Source of the DNA: Bathymodiolus brooksi
Taxonomy: Eukaryota > Mollusca > Bivalvia > Mytilida > Modiolidae
Length of the DNA: 64,000 nt
Reading direction: 5' to 3'
Assembly: GCA_963680875.1 (NCBI GenBank)
Contig: OY804579.1
Location: 23,235,804 to 23,299,803 of the forward strand
Below are positions 1-10,995 of this stretch, one piece after another. The notes under the pieces are model-generated. The model saw nothing but the letters and a program-made list of their open reading frames with translations, ran no database searches and was not told where the DNA came from. A program made the position numbers and the translations under genes. Each line of letters opens with the position of its first letter. The first letter of the stretch is position 1.

Positions 1-290
1 TGAAGAAGTTGACGTCTTATTTTGAAAGGTAATTATAATTGTTTGTTTAATTAAAATTTCCATATATGCTCACCATGGTAGTTTTACCTGCATTTACATG
101 CATATATTTGATGAAGATTGAATATTTGTCTAAGTTCTTTGAGAAAAATGTCAATCATCTGGAGATTATATAGATAGTTACTACATGTATCTGTGAAAAA
201 ATTTCAAAGCCATTGAATGGTTGAAACAAAGAAATATGCAATAGTTCACTCATAACCAGCATAATCGTTTGTCTCAATTCGTGTAAATAA
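1..290. other. Intergenic, no gene seen
   Basis: AT-rich sequence with stops in all frames. It may include decayed upstream parts of the transposase fragment that follows, but I cannot align any of it with confidence. Confidence 0.5.
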
Positions 291-680
291 GAATGCAATG
301 AAGCTGAACTTTTGTCTTCTGTTGTTAAATGTGTAGTTTTATGTGGGAAACAAAACTTGCCTTTACGAGGTCATAGGGATGATTCTCAGCATATTGAAGA
401 TAATAATATCAACAGTGGTAACTTTCAGGCTTTAATCAATTTTCGCGTTGACTCTGGGGACGATAATTTGAAAAATTATCTCGAAAACGGCCCGAGAAAT
501 GCAACAAAAATAATTGATGTTATTAAAGAATGCATAGTTGGTGATTTAGTGGCTGAAGTAAAGGACACTGGTTTATACTCAATTTCTGCTGATGAAAAGG
601 CAGATAGATCAAAACACTGAACAGCTCACCATTTGTCTTCGATTTGTTGACAACAACCTTAACATTAGAGAACTGAATAT
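291..680 (+). pseudogene. hAT-like transposase fragment (DUF4371/ZMYM-type), frameshifted
   Basis: An open frame from 291 (after a TAA at 288-290) to the TGA at 618-620 encodes words I recognise from the DUF4371 region of hAT-type transposases and the related ZMYM1/THAP12-like host proteins: VVLCGKQNLPLRGHRDD, then GNFQALINFRVDSGD, GPRNATKIIDVI and GLYSISADE. In complete relatives this stretch lies N-terminal to the RNase H-like catalytic core. After a run of four A at about 611-614 the homology moves to another frame (EQLTICLRFVDNN, about 622-660), so there is a one-base frameshift, and homology fades before 700. No ATG precedes the block in frame, and the catalytic core and zinc-finger parts are missing. 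I read it as a dead transposon fragment. An exon of a domesticated hAT gene is possible but unlikely, because no splice sites bracket it and the frame is broken. Confidence 0.8.
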
Positions 681-844
681 GAAGAAAAATAATAGATAGT
701 TTTGCTAGGAAACACCCCCGACGCATTAAATGACATTATAAATGACTCGTTGTTAAATTAGTGTTTAGTTGAAAAATTTTACTGAAACTTTTTAAGTTGA
801 ACTTTTATATGCTACGCTATATACATTTTTGTATATATATATTG

Positions 845-1035
845 TAGTTTTATATTCAACCCCACCATTTCTTTAGAAATGCCTGTACCAAGTCAGGGTC
901 ATTACGGTTTTCACAGTTTTCCGGTTGTTGACTGATTTTGTCTGTTTATATAATTATGAGTTTTTACTTTCCCTTTGTAAATTTGTTCGGAGTTCGGTAA
1001 TTTTGTTATTACCCTTATTGCAAAACCTTGTTTTA
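845..1035 (+). repeat. Dispersed repeat copy (bivalve-type, old)
   Basis: Contains 'ttatattcaaccccaccatt', 'cctgtaccaagtcagg' and 'ttcggagttcggtaattttg' in the same order as a dispersed repeat I remember as frequent in mussel DNA. It has no open frame or clean ends. The family assignment is from memory only. Confidence 0.4.
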
Positions 1036-2767
1036 TATCAGAGTCTTAAATAAAAGTCAGTTTTATATATAATAGTCTTCCATGTCAAAGAAAGTCTCAC
1101 ATAAGGTGTCTTTTTATGAATAGTGTATCGCATCGGTGACTTGGTGATGTCTTCGTGCCATTGTCCCTTATCCGTGCTTTTTCATAAGGTCACAGGGCTC
1201 GTAGGTATTTTTAACCCTTTTCAGCCCAATCAATGTTCATTTGGGACCACCCCCAATTTCTGCAACAACAGAAACTAAGGTCTGTTGAGGCTAGCCATCA
1301 GGAAACACAAAAGAATTAAAATATCACAAAAAGGCACTTAATTTATTCAGTTTAGATATTTCAGACAAATTGCTATGTAAATATCCTATCTTAGAATGGA
1401 TCTGGTCTTTTTTCTTTTTTTCTTCTTCTACATTTTGGCGTTAAAAGGGGTGTGAATATCATATCTTACAGGAAATTTGTCCTTTGTTTTTAATATCTTG
1501 GCTTTTTAATATGGAGCCATGCAGGTTTAAAATATAAACAACCAGACACAGAATTCCAGATTTATGTAGTTAAGAGGCAGGTTGGACAATGTTTTTAACA
1601 GATGGTTCAATTAAATACATCACTATAGATAGAAACAACATGTACTCCCTGAAATTTACATTTCCTTATTTTGTTTTTATTTCATGAAAACAAGTTCTTA
1701 ATTCAGTTTAAGAAAAACATTCATTCATTTAGAACTAAATTAAAACCTTAAATTAGGCATTAATAACAAAAGCAGTTGTTTTTTTCTATTGTGTATGTAC
1801 CGGGTTTTGGGGGTAGAATTCTGCTGTTAAGGAGAGAAGCATGCATGTTATTAGCACTGTTATTGTTAATTTGTATTATAAGGATCCGTTGTGTCGTATA
1901 TTAAAATTGTATTTCCATTGTTGGTTTAAATAATTACTGAATTTTCCATTTTAGACGCCATAAACGACTGGGCACTTCTCTATGAGACGATTAAAATATT
2001 ACAAAGTTAACGACGACGAACAACGTCGATGACCGACAGTACAACTGGACCAACGAGAAAAGTATGCCCATTTTCAGTGTTTTGAAATTAATGTATTTTA
2101 GTTTAAAGCCACGTCATGTTTACTACTCAAAAGGAATTAATTCAACAACTTTTAAAATAATTTTCTCACATGAAAATTAGATATTAACACATCTAGTACT
2201 ATAGTGAAGATACTTTTCTCCCATTATTACGGTGTTTTAACCCCGCTGAACCAGTGGTGGAAAAATCTGTTATCTCTAGAGGATTAAAATGTCTCGTGTC
2301 TTTCCCCGCATGTTGTCAAATCGGTAATTTTGAAGGATTTTGTGGGTTAACGGCTTGTGGTTAAAATTTTTAATTTAACTCTCTTGAGTGGAGAAATATC
2401 GTAACCCACGGGCAACTGAAGGAGAATCTATATTTACATATTTGGCATTTGTTAAAGTTAACTACCCTTGCCTGGAGAAATTGAAATCCACTATTCATTC
2501 TAAATGATTAAATAGATTCAAACGAAACTTTGAGAAAAACATTTGCAGCCTCCATTTTTTAGTCTCCATATTTTAAGCGCTTCAGCTTATCATTTGATAC
2601 ATTTCTATCATTTTCAAATGTGCATGAGTTATTGAAAGTATCACTAAAAAAAAATGTCAATCTTCCTCATACATAGACAGCCTTATGCGATTTGGGCTAT
2701 ACTATTTTGGGACGTAACTCCCAAAGATTTCTAAATTATTTGGCTTTCAAATCTTTTGATTATGAGT
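1036..2767. other. Intergenic, no gene seen
   Basis: AT-rich, with no open frame over about 60 codons and no recognisable RNA gene. A short inverted pair (gtgggttaacg at 2342 and cgtaacccacg near 2399) is the only structure I noticed. Confidence 0.4.
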
Positions 2768-2816
2768 GTGCCTGATCATCAGAAGGGTATTCCAGAAACG
2801 CGGCGTGTGCACTAAA
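2768..2816 (+). repeat. Dispersed repeat, copy 1 of an inverted pair
   Basis: 'gtattccagaaacgcggcg' followed by 'gtgcactaaattttcat' matches, in inverted orientation, 4629-4673 ('ttattccagaaacgcgtcg', 'tgcgcactaaag'). The roughly 45-bp match is imperfect. The two copies lie 1.8 kb apart and could be independent insertions or the ends of a larger decayed element. Confidence 0.5.
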
Positions 2817-2968
2817 TTTTCATTACAAAAATAGCATAATTTGTCCTTAACAATGGAACTATAGGCATTGTAGCACGAGTCTTGTAGCGTGACATCTAAT
2901 ATTCTTCAAAGAACTTCAAATGTCAGTCACGATCCAGAATGTGACAATATTTTTTGTCAGGGCCACAG

Positions 2969-3493
2969 CTCTCAACACAAAGGCAAGGATGCAACCGGGT
3001 CGGCTCTCAACACAAAGGCAAGGATGTAACCAGGTCGGCTCTCAACACAAAGGCAAGGATGTAACCAGATCGGCTTTTAACACTAAGGCAAGGAAGTAAC
3101 CAGGTCGACTCTCAACACAAAGGCAAGGATGTAACCAGGTCGGCTCTCAACACAAAGGCAAGGAAGTAACCAGGTCGGCTTTTAACACAAAGGCAAGGAT
3201 GTAGCCAGGTCGGCTCTCAACACAAAGGCAAGGATGTAACCAGGTCGGCTCTCAACACAAAGGCAAGGATGTAACCAGGTCGGCTCTCAACACAAAGGCA
3301 AGGATGTAACCAGGTCGGCTCTCAACACAAAGGCAAGGAAGTAACCATGTCGGCTCTCAACACAAAGGCAAGGATGTAACCATGTCGGCTCTCAACACAA
3401 AGGCAAGGGTGTAACCAGGTCGGCTCTCAACACAAAGGCAAGGATGTAACCAAGTCGGCTCTCAACACAAAGGCAAGGATGTAACCAAGTCGT
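2969..3493 (+). repeat. 35-bp minisatellite, 15 copies
   Basis: Tandem array with consensus words 'ctctcaacacaaaggcaagg' and 'atgtaaccaggtcgg'. Period 35 bp is fixed by successive starts at 2969 and 3004, and the span is 15.0 units. Copies differ by few substitutions (aagtaac for atgtaac, ttttaac for ctctcaac, catgtcgg for caggtcgg), so the array is young or homogenised. The edges are sharp and no protein frame runs through. Confidence 0.95.
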
Positions 3494-4628
3494 AATGATT
3501 AATTTTGAAAGGGAACATTAGCGTTTGCATATCACATTAATTGTGGTCTTTGTCAGATTACAAGACCTTAATTCATCATGCTTCAACAGTTTGTAGATAT
3601 TGAACTGATTGCAGAATTTTTGGTTTTGTTTGTTCATAAGTTTCACTGACTGTTGTAAAAGTAGCGCGTTAATGGTTGTGTTCCTGCTGTACCAACAAGT
3701 TTGGGGGCCCAGAAGAACACATTAGGGACAAATCTAGACATTTTCTCAGAATTATTCCCAAAATTAAATGCAGATAGACGAACTATTTATGTAATATTGT
3801 TGTAACAATCTGTAAATCTTGCCATGTTGTATATCTTAACATTCGGACTTTCAAAGGCAACTCGGTAGACTTTATGTTTAGAAGTAGGACGCCAAATCAC
3901 TCTCAGACGTCACATATCTTCCCTCGCAATAATCCCCTCTAATTATATTAGCACGTTATAACTTGTTTAATTTTTATTCCGGCAAATAAAAAACACCTTG
4001 GTGTGCATAATAAATCTTAGGTGGAACTAATAAACGTAGTATTAACACGTTAAAGGTGACGATTATTTCTGTACATTTGTCACTTGTATGCCGGTTTATT
4101 TTGTTCTGTGCCGCGGGGATCAAACGTGGACTAATGGCGTGAATTCTTACCAAATTATTGATCTCTCAGAAAATCACTTTCTTTATAACGTGTGATCATT
4201 ACTGCTACCGAGGTGAAATATTCGCAATAAAATGCAGTCGACTTGAAAAGTAACAACACCTCGATGTGTCATTAATTCGTCTATATGATGTATAATTCAT
4301 GATATTAACACTTTAGTGGACGTCTGATCTGACTTTTACAACATACAAAGTTGTTTTTGATTTTTAAAAAGCTTCAGAAGAAGACAACGTGACTTAAAGA
4401 TACCATAGGTCATAGTTTGGGTCACGTGTTGTAGATATATTTCATTTTACATGAGTCTATGTAATTTATTTTCATCATGCACGATCATCATTTAACAATT
4501 CAAATCCACAATTCGAACAGAAAGTGGTTAACCAATGTTGAACTACACCAATGGGAGCCGGTTTTGATGACGTAACTCCACAGATTGGACGAGACTTGTT
4601 TCTTCTATAAAAACGTAGATTTCAACTT
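3494..4628. other. Intergenic, no gene seen
   Basis: No coding potential or RNA gene recognised. Composition is like the rest of the intergenic DNA. Confidence 0.4.
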
Positions 4629-4673
4629 TAGTGCGCACGACGCGTTTCTGGAATAACCATCATCAGGAAAGCA
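4629..4673 (-). repeat. Dispersed repeat, copy 2 of an inverted pair
   Basis: Read on the minus strand it gives 'cctgatgatggttattccag' then 'aaacgcgtcgtgcgcac', the partner of 2768-2816. The apparent peptide in this stretch is only this repeat translated. Confidence 0.5.
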
Positions 4674-4688
4674 ACAATATTTGGGGTT

Positions 4689-4790
4689 AGGGTTTTGGTG
4701 TTTAACGCCACTTTCAACAATATTTCAGTTATATCGTGGCGGTCAGTTTTATTGGTGGATGAAACCGACCAAATACCCGTAAAAAACCTT
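4689..4790 (-). mobile_element. SINE 3'-part fragment (minus orientation)
   Basis: Minus-strand reading gives 'gccacgatataactgaaata' then 'ttgttgaaagtggcgttaaa', the 3' portion of the bivalve SINE family whose tRNA-headed copy is at 49304-49660. Only the 3' part is present, as expected from 5' truncation in reverse transcription. Its core, 4698-4742, forms a 45-bp inverted repeat with 4850-4894, with one mismatch. Confidence 0.65.
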
Positions 4791-4841
4791 TGAAAACCAA
4801 ATAACATAAAGTTTTTGGGAGCAAGAAAACCAAAAGCACAA

Positions 4842-4917
4842 AACAGGATCCGCCACGATATAATTGAAATATTGTTGAAAGTGGCGTTAAACACCACAAA
4901 CCAAACCAAACCAAAAC
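4842..4917 (+). mobile_element. SINE 3'-end fragment with (aaacc)n tail
   Basis: Plus-strand 'ccgccacgatataattgaaa' and 'gtggcgttaaacac' followed by a simple tail, 'aaaccaaaccaaaccaaaa'. It is inverted relative to 4689-4790. A short simple-repeat tail after 'gcgttaaacac' is what I expect for this SINE type. Confidence 0.65.
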
Positions 4918-5269
4918 AGGATAGCCAAACTGAAAACCAACTGAAAACAAATTTGTACCTATTTCACCTTGTCAGTGTTAAATTTACACCGTATGACTTC
5001 CGCCACACAAATCTTCATATTTTAATGCCTCATATTAAGATGATATTTATGATAACAAACATCCAAATTTACTCCAACATAAACATAAAATTTATTTTAT
5101 GACGTAAACTGTTTTTGATGAAATCAATGAAACTTGAAAAGACATGAATGCTTACTCTAATGTTATGCTATCTGACACAAATCATACATAATGTTTTAAT
5201 ATAAGAAATTTCCTTCTGAACCTGTGCACATATTCGTCTATCGTGGTGGGGGTCTAGATTTGTCTTCTT
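4918..5269. other. Intergenic, nothing recognised
   Basis: AT-rich spacer between SINE remains and the MITE cluster. No gene is seen. Confidence 0.4.
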
Positions 5270-5524
5270 TTAAAGAGACCAACCATTTAGCTTTTGAGGG
5301 ACTATGTTTTCCCATTTTTATCACACTAAAAAAAATAGATTTCTTTTTTAAATGGAAAATTTAAAATTATTCTTCAAATATTAACAAATATTTCTTTTTC
5401 GACAGTGTGGGATCAGATTATTTTTTTGGCATCTTTTTAGGTCAAGATATCTTTTTTGCAATACAATTTGGAGATATAATTAAAAACATAGCCCCCGTCC
5501 TTAAAAGTTAAATGGTCGTTCCCT
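5270..5524. mobile_element. MITE-like element with inverted ends, possible TTAA site
   Basis: The ends are inverted: left 'accatttagcttttgaggga' (from about 5280) against the reverse complement of the right end, 'aacgaccatttaacttttaa', which ends at 5524. A related end occurs at 60711 ('gggaacgaccatttaactt'). TTAA precedes the left end here (5270-5273) and the copy at 60711 (60707-60710), which would fit a piggyBac-like target site. The right flank here reads 'taaa', so this is not proven. The interior is AT-rich and non-coding. Confidence 0.55.
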
Positions 5525-5571
5525 AAAACTTGCTTTCTAATCTATATTGTGTATACAGTTTGCCCCATGTA

Positions 5572-5705
5572 TTTGACACTACAGGGACTTGCTCCCTGCC
5601 ACTAAGTTTGCCACACTTAATTTTTGTACTTTCAATAAAAATCAGAGGGGAAAAAATTCACTGAGGCAAATTTATTGACGGGGAGCAAGTCCCTGTGTTT
5701 GACAC
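5572..5705. mobile_element. 118-bp MITE with 8-bp target-site duplication (hAT-like)
   Basis: 'tttgacac' occurs at 5572-5579 and again at 5698-5705, flanking an element (5580-5697) whose ends are inverted: 'acagggacttgctccc' on the left and 'gggagcaagtccctgt' on the right. An 8-bp duplication with CAGGG-type termini is the hAT pattern. The interior (about 80 bp) has no coding capacity. A hAT source would supply the transposase; only a dead hAT fragment is in this window (291-680), and nothing links the two directly. Confidence 0.7.
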
Positions 5706-5764
5706 CAAGCCTACGACACATCATATTTATCTACTCAGTGTATAGATATATATTTTAATATTAT

Positions 5765-5859
5765 GTACTTAATAACTGCACGCGAGGTCAATAGCGAGAT
5801 ATATTTTCCCAAGGGGAATAGAGCTCGCTATTGATCAAGCGTGCACAGTTATTAAGTAC
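5765..5859. mobile_element. Fold-back element, ~35-bp arms
   Basis: Left arm 'gtacttaataactgcacgcg' and 'aggtcaatagcgag' pairs with the right arm ending 'cacagttattaagtac' (5823-5859), with two or three small indels. About 25 bp separates the arms. It looks like a short palindromic MITE; no clear target duplication is seen. Confidence 0.65.
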
Positions 5860-6394
5860 TTTATTACACCGACTTAAACAGGGGAGAGGGTAAACCATTT
5901 ACTGTAATTCCGGTACTATGTTGTATTCTATATTTGTGATTTTATGTTATTTCTTCTCTTATGCCGTAAGCATCAGGATGAAGAACAACAATGAAAGCGC
6001 TATTTCCTTGCTATTTGTTTCCCTGTATATAGATTGGAATTTTATCTCATATACATTTATTTTTTCTTCTTCTCTTTTGTCATCAATTAATTTTGTTCCG
6101 AGTTCAGAGAGATATAAGCTACAAAATCACTTCCGTGTTTGTTTGCTTGTTTGTTGTTTTTTTTGGGGTGATATTTCGATAAAACCAATCAAACAATGTT
6201 TCTATAATGTATTTATAACAGTGTGATAATGTATTTTCGTGTATTAAAGTTTACCGTAATCTTGTCTATTTTTCAATGTTTTCTTATATTAAAAAAAAAC
6301 TAATTTTTGGAATGCGGCGTTATATGACGTCATTGATGACGTCCGTGCACTGTAAGGCATATATTTCATTCAAACGAGTGTATTAGTTAAATAT
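5860..6394. other. Intergenic, no recognised gene
   Basis: An ATG-started frame of 102 codons (5918-6226) is hydrophobic and T-rich, resembles nothing I know, and has no splice or codon-use support. I treat it as chance. Confidence 0.4.
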
Positions 6395-6529
6395 AGGATT
6401 AAACGCATTTTTTCCGGAGTTTATTTATGTATAACCTGGACCAATTCACTCACAAACAATATGAAAGTTTGTGAGTGACTTGGTCCAGGTTATACATCAA
6501 TAAACTCCGGAAAAAATGCGTTTAATCCT
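6395..6529. mobile_element. Near-perfect 135-bp palindrome (MITE-like)
   Basis: Arms 6395-6457 and 6466-6529 are almost perfect reverse complements ('aggattaaacgcattttttc' at the left edge, 'aaaaatgcgtttaatcct' at the right), with an 8-bp loop around 'aatatgaa'. Only a couple of mismatches are visible (ttatgtat/atacatca, aattcactc/gagtgactt). Such a structure is either a young fold-back transposon or a recent inverted duplication. Confidence 0.85.
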
Positions 6530-8938
6530 TATAATTCTGTAACTAAGTATTTTTTTCCCCATTTGTTTTGAAAATTTACCTTTGGGGATCCCCAGTACGC
6601 ACACCTACATTCCATTGATGTGTGTCGGCCATGAATAACAAAATGAACTAACCTTGTTTAAGTTGTTTTCCTACATTGATAACTAGACGGTGATGTAATT
6701 ACCATCGTGTTATCGGTTTTCGTGCTATTATCGATTACGATTGGAATTTTCAAAGAATGGCTAGTTAAATATTTCTTTGTGCATAAGATTGTTTTTAAAG
6801 CCATTCTTGTATTTTAATATACTCTCGATTACCTGGCAACTTTTGTTGTCAGTAAAATGGCGTCATCTGTTTCCGTGGCAAATAAAAACAAGGCCGATAT
6901 TATATACGGGATGGAAACGAATATAAAATCCGGAAATGGCTGGTTTTAAAATTTCATGGTTCTGGCCATCTACCAAATCATACTACATCTAAATAAAATA
7001 ACAGAATGTTTGAAAATGACCACTTTCAAAATTGTGTTTACTTTTGATGTTTTTTTTAGTGCTGAAACCACAATGCACTGCAAAGTGACATGTATTTTAT
7101 ATAAGAAACAGGCACATTTCAGTCGGCTCTTTTGTTTACAAATACGATAAGTGACCCCATGATAGTTACATGACAGGAAGAGCAGGTGTCTGAGAGGCAG
7201 ACGACATAGTTAAATTTTATATAGCCCTTCTGGATTTTTTTCCAGCTACTTTATAAATGAAGTATATTTTTGGCATTACAAAAAGTATGGTTCAGTAGGT
7301 AGGTTCACTGTTTTTGGTACTTACGTCTTTAAAAGTAAACTTTATCATTTTTTACAGATGTCAGCTTTCGTATTGTTTATGTTCCATAAATAGAAACCGG
7401 AAGACACGTCAAAAATAATGCGTGCGCTGTGGAAATCAAAATAAAATGGATACCACGAAAACACATACCGTGACGATAAGTTACTGATATTTTCCAATTT
7501 GATGGCATTTTGCATTTAGCTACTCAAACAAGTAAAATGCTCACAAAATCGTAAAATAAATCAGTAACCAGCTTGTGTCAATCAGCGTCCCTTGTAAACA
7601 ACGTCACAGGATGACGATATATTACAAAAGTCAAAGTCGATAGATGGTTGTCTTAAGTATTTTTTCCGGAATTTTTTGGTACAAGCTTTTTTTCTCATTG
7701 GCATTTATTTTTTTATTTCTTATCTAGCAATAATTGTTGATTATTAACAATAAACGTTGTTTCTTTTATCTTTTTTTATTATCGGGAATCCAAGCCGCCA
7801 TTTTGTTTACATTACGAAAAAAGTAGTCCGGTGAACATCGTCTATCGAAAAATAAACTGACAAAAACCCCGCCTCCATAAGCGCTTATACCCAGAGTATA
7901 GGATTTCTAATTATGTAAATCATATAAGAATTATTAACATATTAAGAATAAACTGGTAGAACGTGCTAAAGTGGGTCACAGGTCACTGTGAGTAGCATGT
8001 GTAGTCACGTGACTTGTCTCATTGGTAATCGGTGGCTGTATCGAGAAACAGATACGGTGTTGAAAAAACTGTTGATACTCATAAAATATTGATAAATGCA
8101 ATAACATTTTATGCTTAGTCTTCAAGAAATATGATAGACAAAACCATGTGTGAAGTTTTATGACGAAATATCTCCGATTTCTATGTAAATTTACGAGTTG
8201 AAGTGGGGAAACACCCACAGGTAATTTTAGCGATGTATTTTCATCTTGGACAAGAATAATGAGCGTCCTGATTGGATGACCGATTTAAAACACACTGACT
8301 CCGCATGGTTTAGCAAGGTTACTCAGGTCAATAGTTTATAAATATAGAATCTTGACATCTCCAGCTTTCCAACCATGTACGCCGAGGAAGAGCATATTAC
8401 TGAGTGAATTAAAGGTTAAAATGTTATTATTTTTTAAATATAATTATTTTTTAAAAAGAAAAACAGCTATAAATGTGTTCTTTGGTTCATATAGGAAAGG
8501 AAAATACCGGACTTTTAACATTGAAACGGAACCATCATACGCGGAAATCCACCCGAAAACCCCTACCCCCACTTGAATTTGATGAATGTTACAGCCACCA
8601 TTTTCTTGATATGATAATGTAAAACAAAAAGATGCATGTAAAAGAAATCTATGTTATATTTATTCATTTGTTTGATTCTGGAATATTGTTGATCATTGAT
8701 TTAAACAAGAAAAAAGGGGAAAAAGGGGGGGGGATTTTATTTGTGAATTTTACAGTTAAATAAATGTTATGTTTCGACAGTTTAAAGAGAAAAATTAAAA
8801 TTTGTTGCGACTAAAGCTTAAATCAGCGTTAAAAATTTAACAAATATCAGTGGTTTTGTAAATGAGGTTTATTTTAAATAGAAAATCTGAATTTATTATT
8901 TATTAATTTATTATTAATGATACAATTTTATATCCCTT
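6530..8938. other. Intergenic, no gene seen
   Basis: No convincing coding region. A 30-codon frame with ATG at 6857 (MASSVSVANKNK...) follows 'ttgttgtcag', which could be a splice acceptor, but it ends at a TAA without a donor. The word 'caaagtcgatagatg' near 7635 recurs near 40340, so part of this is dispersed repeat. Confidence 0.35.
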
Positions 8939-8957
8939 GGGAGGGGGAGGGGGAGGG
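8939..8957 (+). other. G-quadruplex motif
   Basis: Four G-runs of 3, 5, 5 and 3 bases separated by single A residues. This is the tightest form of the G-quadruplex pattern (single-base loops). It is isolated, in a non-coding AT-rich area. Confidence 0.7.
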
Positions 8958-10580
8958 AGGCTATGATGAAAATTTGAAATAAAAACACAGGACCGGACTT
9001 TAAGCAAAAATAATAATCCAGGATTAGTTTTTTATTAAAAAAATCCAGGACCCCTGTGTCCATGATTTTTTTTGTTTTTTTAAAGTTAATAATATGAAAT
9101 ATTGACATCCACACTTGCCTTTTGGACAGCACATTTCTGTGTCCACACTTGTCCTCAGGCATCACTTGTTTAAAATAAAACTAAATCATGTGGTACCAAT
9201 TCTAATTTTTCATTGGTTCTTAATATAAGAGTGTGTAATAACACATTTTATTTTTGTTTTTAATGTTTGATAACGACATTGATCAATTAACATTATAATT
9301 AAAGAGGTTAAGGTCTAACACTAATGAATCAACTTCAAACGATGGAGAACTTTATTTACTTATATTTAGCACACGTGTTTCATCATTTTTATTCGATAAT
9401 TGTTTGTCCTCTATGTTTTACGATGCGTCAATATTTACATTTTATATGCCGTACCACATAATCCACAATCATTAAAAATGATAAAGTTATTTTTTTCTTC
9501 TTCACAAAATGAAAAACAACAACCTGCAATTAAAAGTTTTTACTTTACGAGATAATAGGACAGACGTTGAGGAACCTTTTAGACAACTCTAGGATCAAAT
9601 TTACCACATTTAACAGCTAGAATAGACAATAGCTTGTCATTCGGACAGTGACAAATTTCTAACGATTGCTTACAAGGAAAAACATCTTTAAAACACCCCA
9701 TGTAAAAGACGGCGGGGGTGTTGAATCACAAACAACACGGATTCCACTATTACTTTGACAGGTGAAACGAAAGTAAAAGTATTTACATGTAGTTAGCATG
9801 GTAATGATATATGTTAACAATGATCGTCCATCATGATGCCGTCAGAATCTGTCACTAATGTATTAAAGTGTACCATATAGATAATAAATCACTTGACGAG
9901 ATATAGATCCATTCAGGAAGGTGATAAACGAGCAATGACTTCTAACATACTTGATGACCAAACAAGACAGTTTCTGGTCACACAGTGTCCTTGTTAGAAG
10001 GAAACAGAGGGGTGCAACACACTACACTCGAAAGCATGTTAGCTCTGCCCTTTTTGAGGCCCTCTTTATTTTCAGATCCTAGCTAGAACACTGGCACATT
10101 GTTATTTTATAAACATTATACAATAGATGAACTTATGAACGTGAGCAACATAACGACTGAACAGAACATGCGTACCATGGACATTATTGTTATCATTTTA
10201 GATCAAGTCACTCAAGACCTTCCTATCGCGGTAACCGGTACATCTGTGTTCAGTTAAACCTTATTGAGTAGTATACTTTAAAAATTTGGTTTATAAATAA
10301 ACTTTAGAGAAAATCGAAGGGGCAATCAAGTAAGGAAAATCCAGAGACACTGGCAACATCGGACACACAAGACACAGGACGAAGACAAACAAAGCACAAA
10401 AACACACAACTAAAAATGATGATCAACACAGACCCCACCAAAAAACGGTGGTGAACCCAGGTGTTCGTGAAGGGTAAGCAGTTCCTGTCTCTTTTAAGAC
10501 ACACGTCATGTTACTCGTACAACCAAGAAGTGTTTGACACCACTATGCGCAAACAAACACAAGTAAGACATGAATTCCAG
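8958..10580. other. Intergenic, no gene seen
   Basis: AT-rich. Open frames are short and without similarity I recognise. Confidence 0.4.
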
Positions 10581-10803
10581 ACTTCCTGTTATACTTTCAT
10601 GTCTGTCAGTTGTCATTTTCCTTCGATACTTCCGGTTATACTTTCATGTCTGTCAGTTGTCATTTTCCTTCGAGACTTCCCGTTATACTTTCATGCCTCT
10701 CAATTGTCCTTTTCCTTCGAGACTTCCGGTTATACTTTCAGTTGTCATTTTCCTTCGAGACTTCCGGTTATGCTTTCATGCCTGTCAGTTGTCATTTTCC
10801 TTT
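10581..10803 (+). repeat. 47-bp minisatellite, ~5 copies
   Basis: Period 47 bp (starts 10581, 10628, ...) with words 'acttccggttatactttcat' and 'gtctgtcagttgtcattttc'. The fourth copy lacks the 'tgcctgtc' part and is shorter. All three forward frames stay open because the unit has few stops, so three overlapping frames look coding but are not. Confidence 0.9.
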
Positions 10804-10995
10804 TTGTAAATATCGATTATATACTCAATATTTCTGTCGTTTAGTCAGGTAAAAGTATCTACTTCGATTAACAGTATGAATCCAAATACCGGCATAATAT
10901 TATTTAAATGAAATTGTATGGCAAAATTAGTTTTTACAGATTTCATACGGTATGAACCAAATCTAGAAATAGTCTCGACACGGTATGAACCATAT

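Noticed and set aside
6857..6949. Small gene starting MASSVSVANKNK
   Set aside because: 30 codons with a weak acceptor-like site before it but a stop without a donor. No family recognised.
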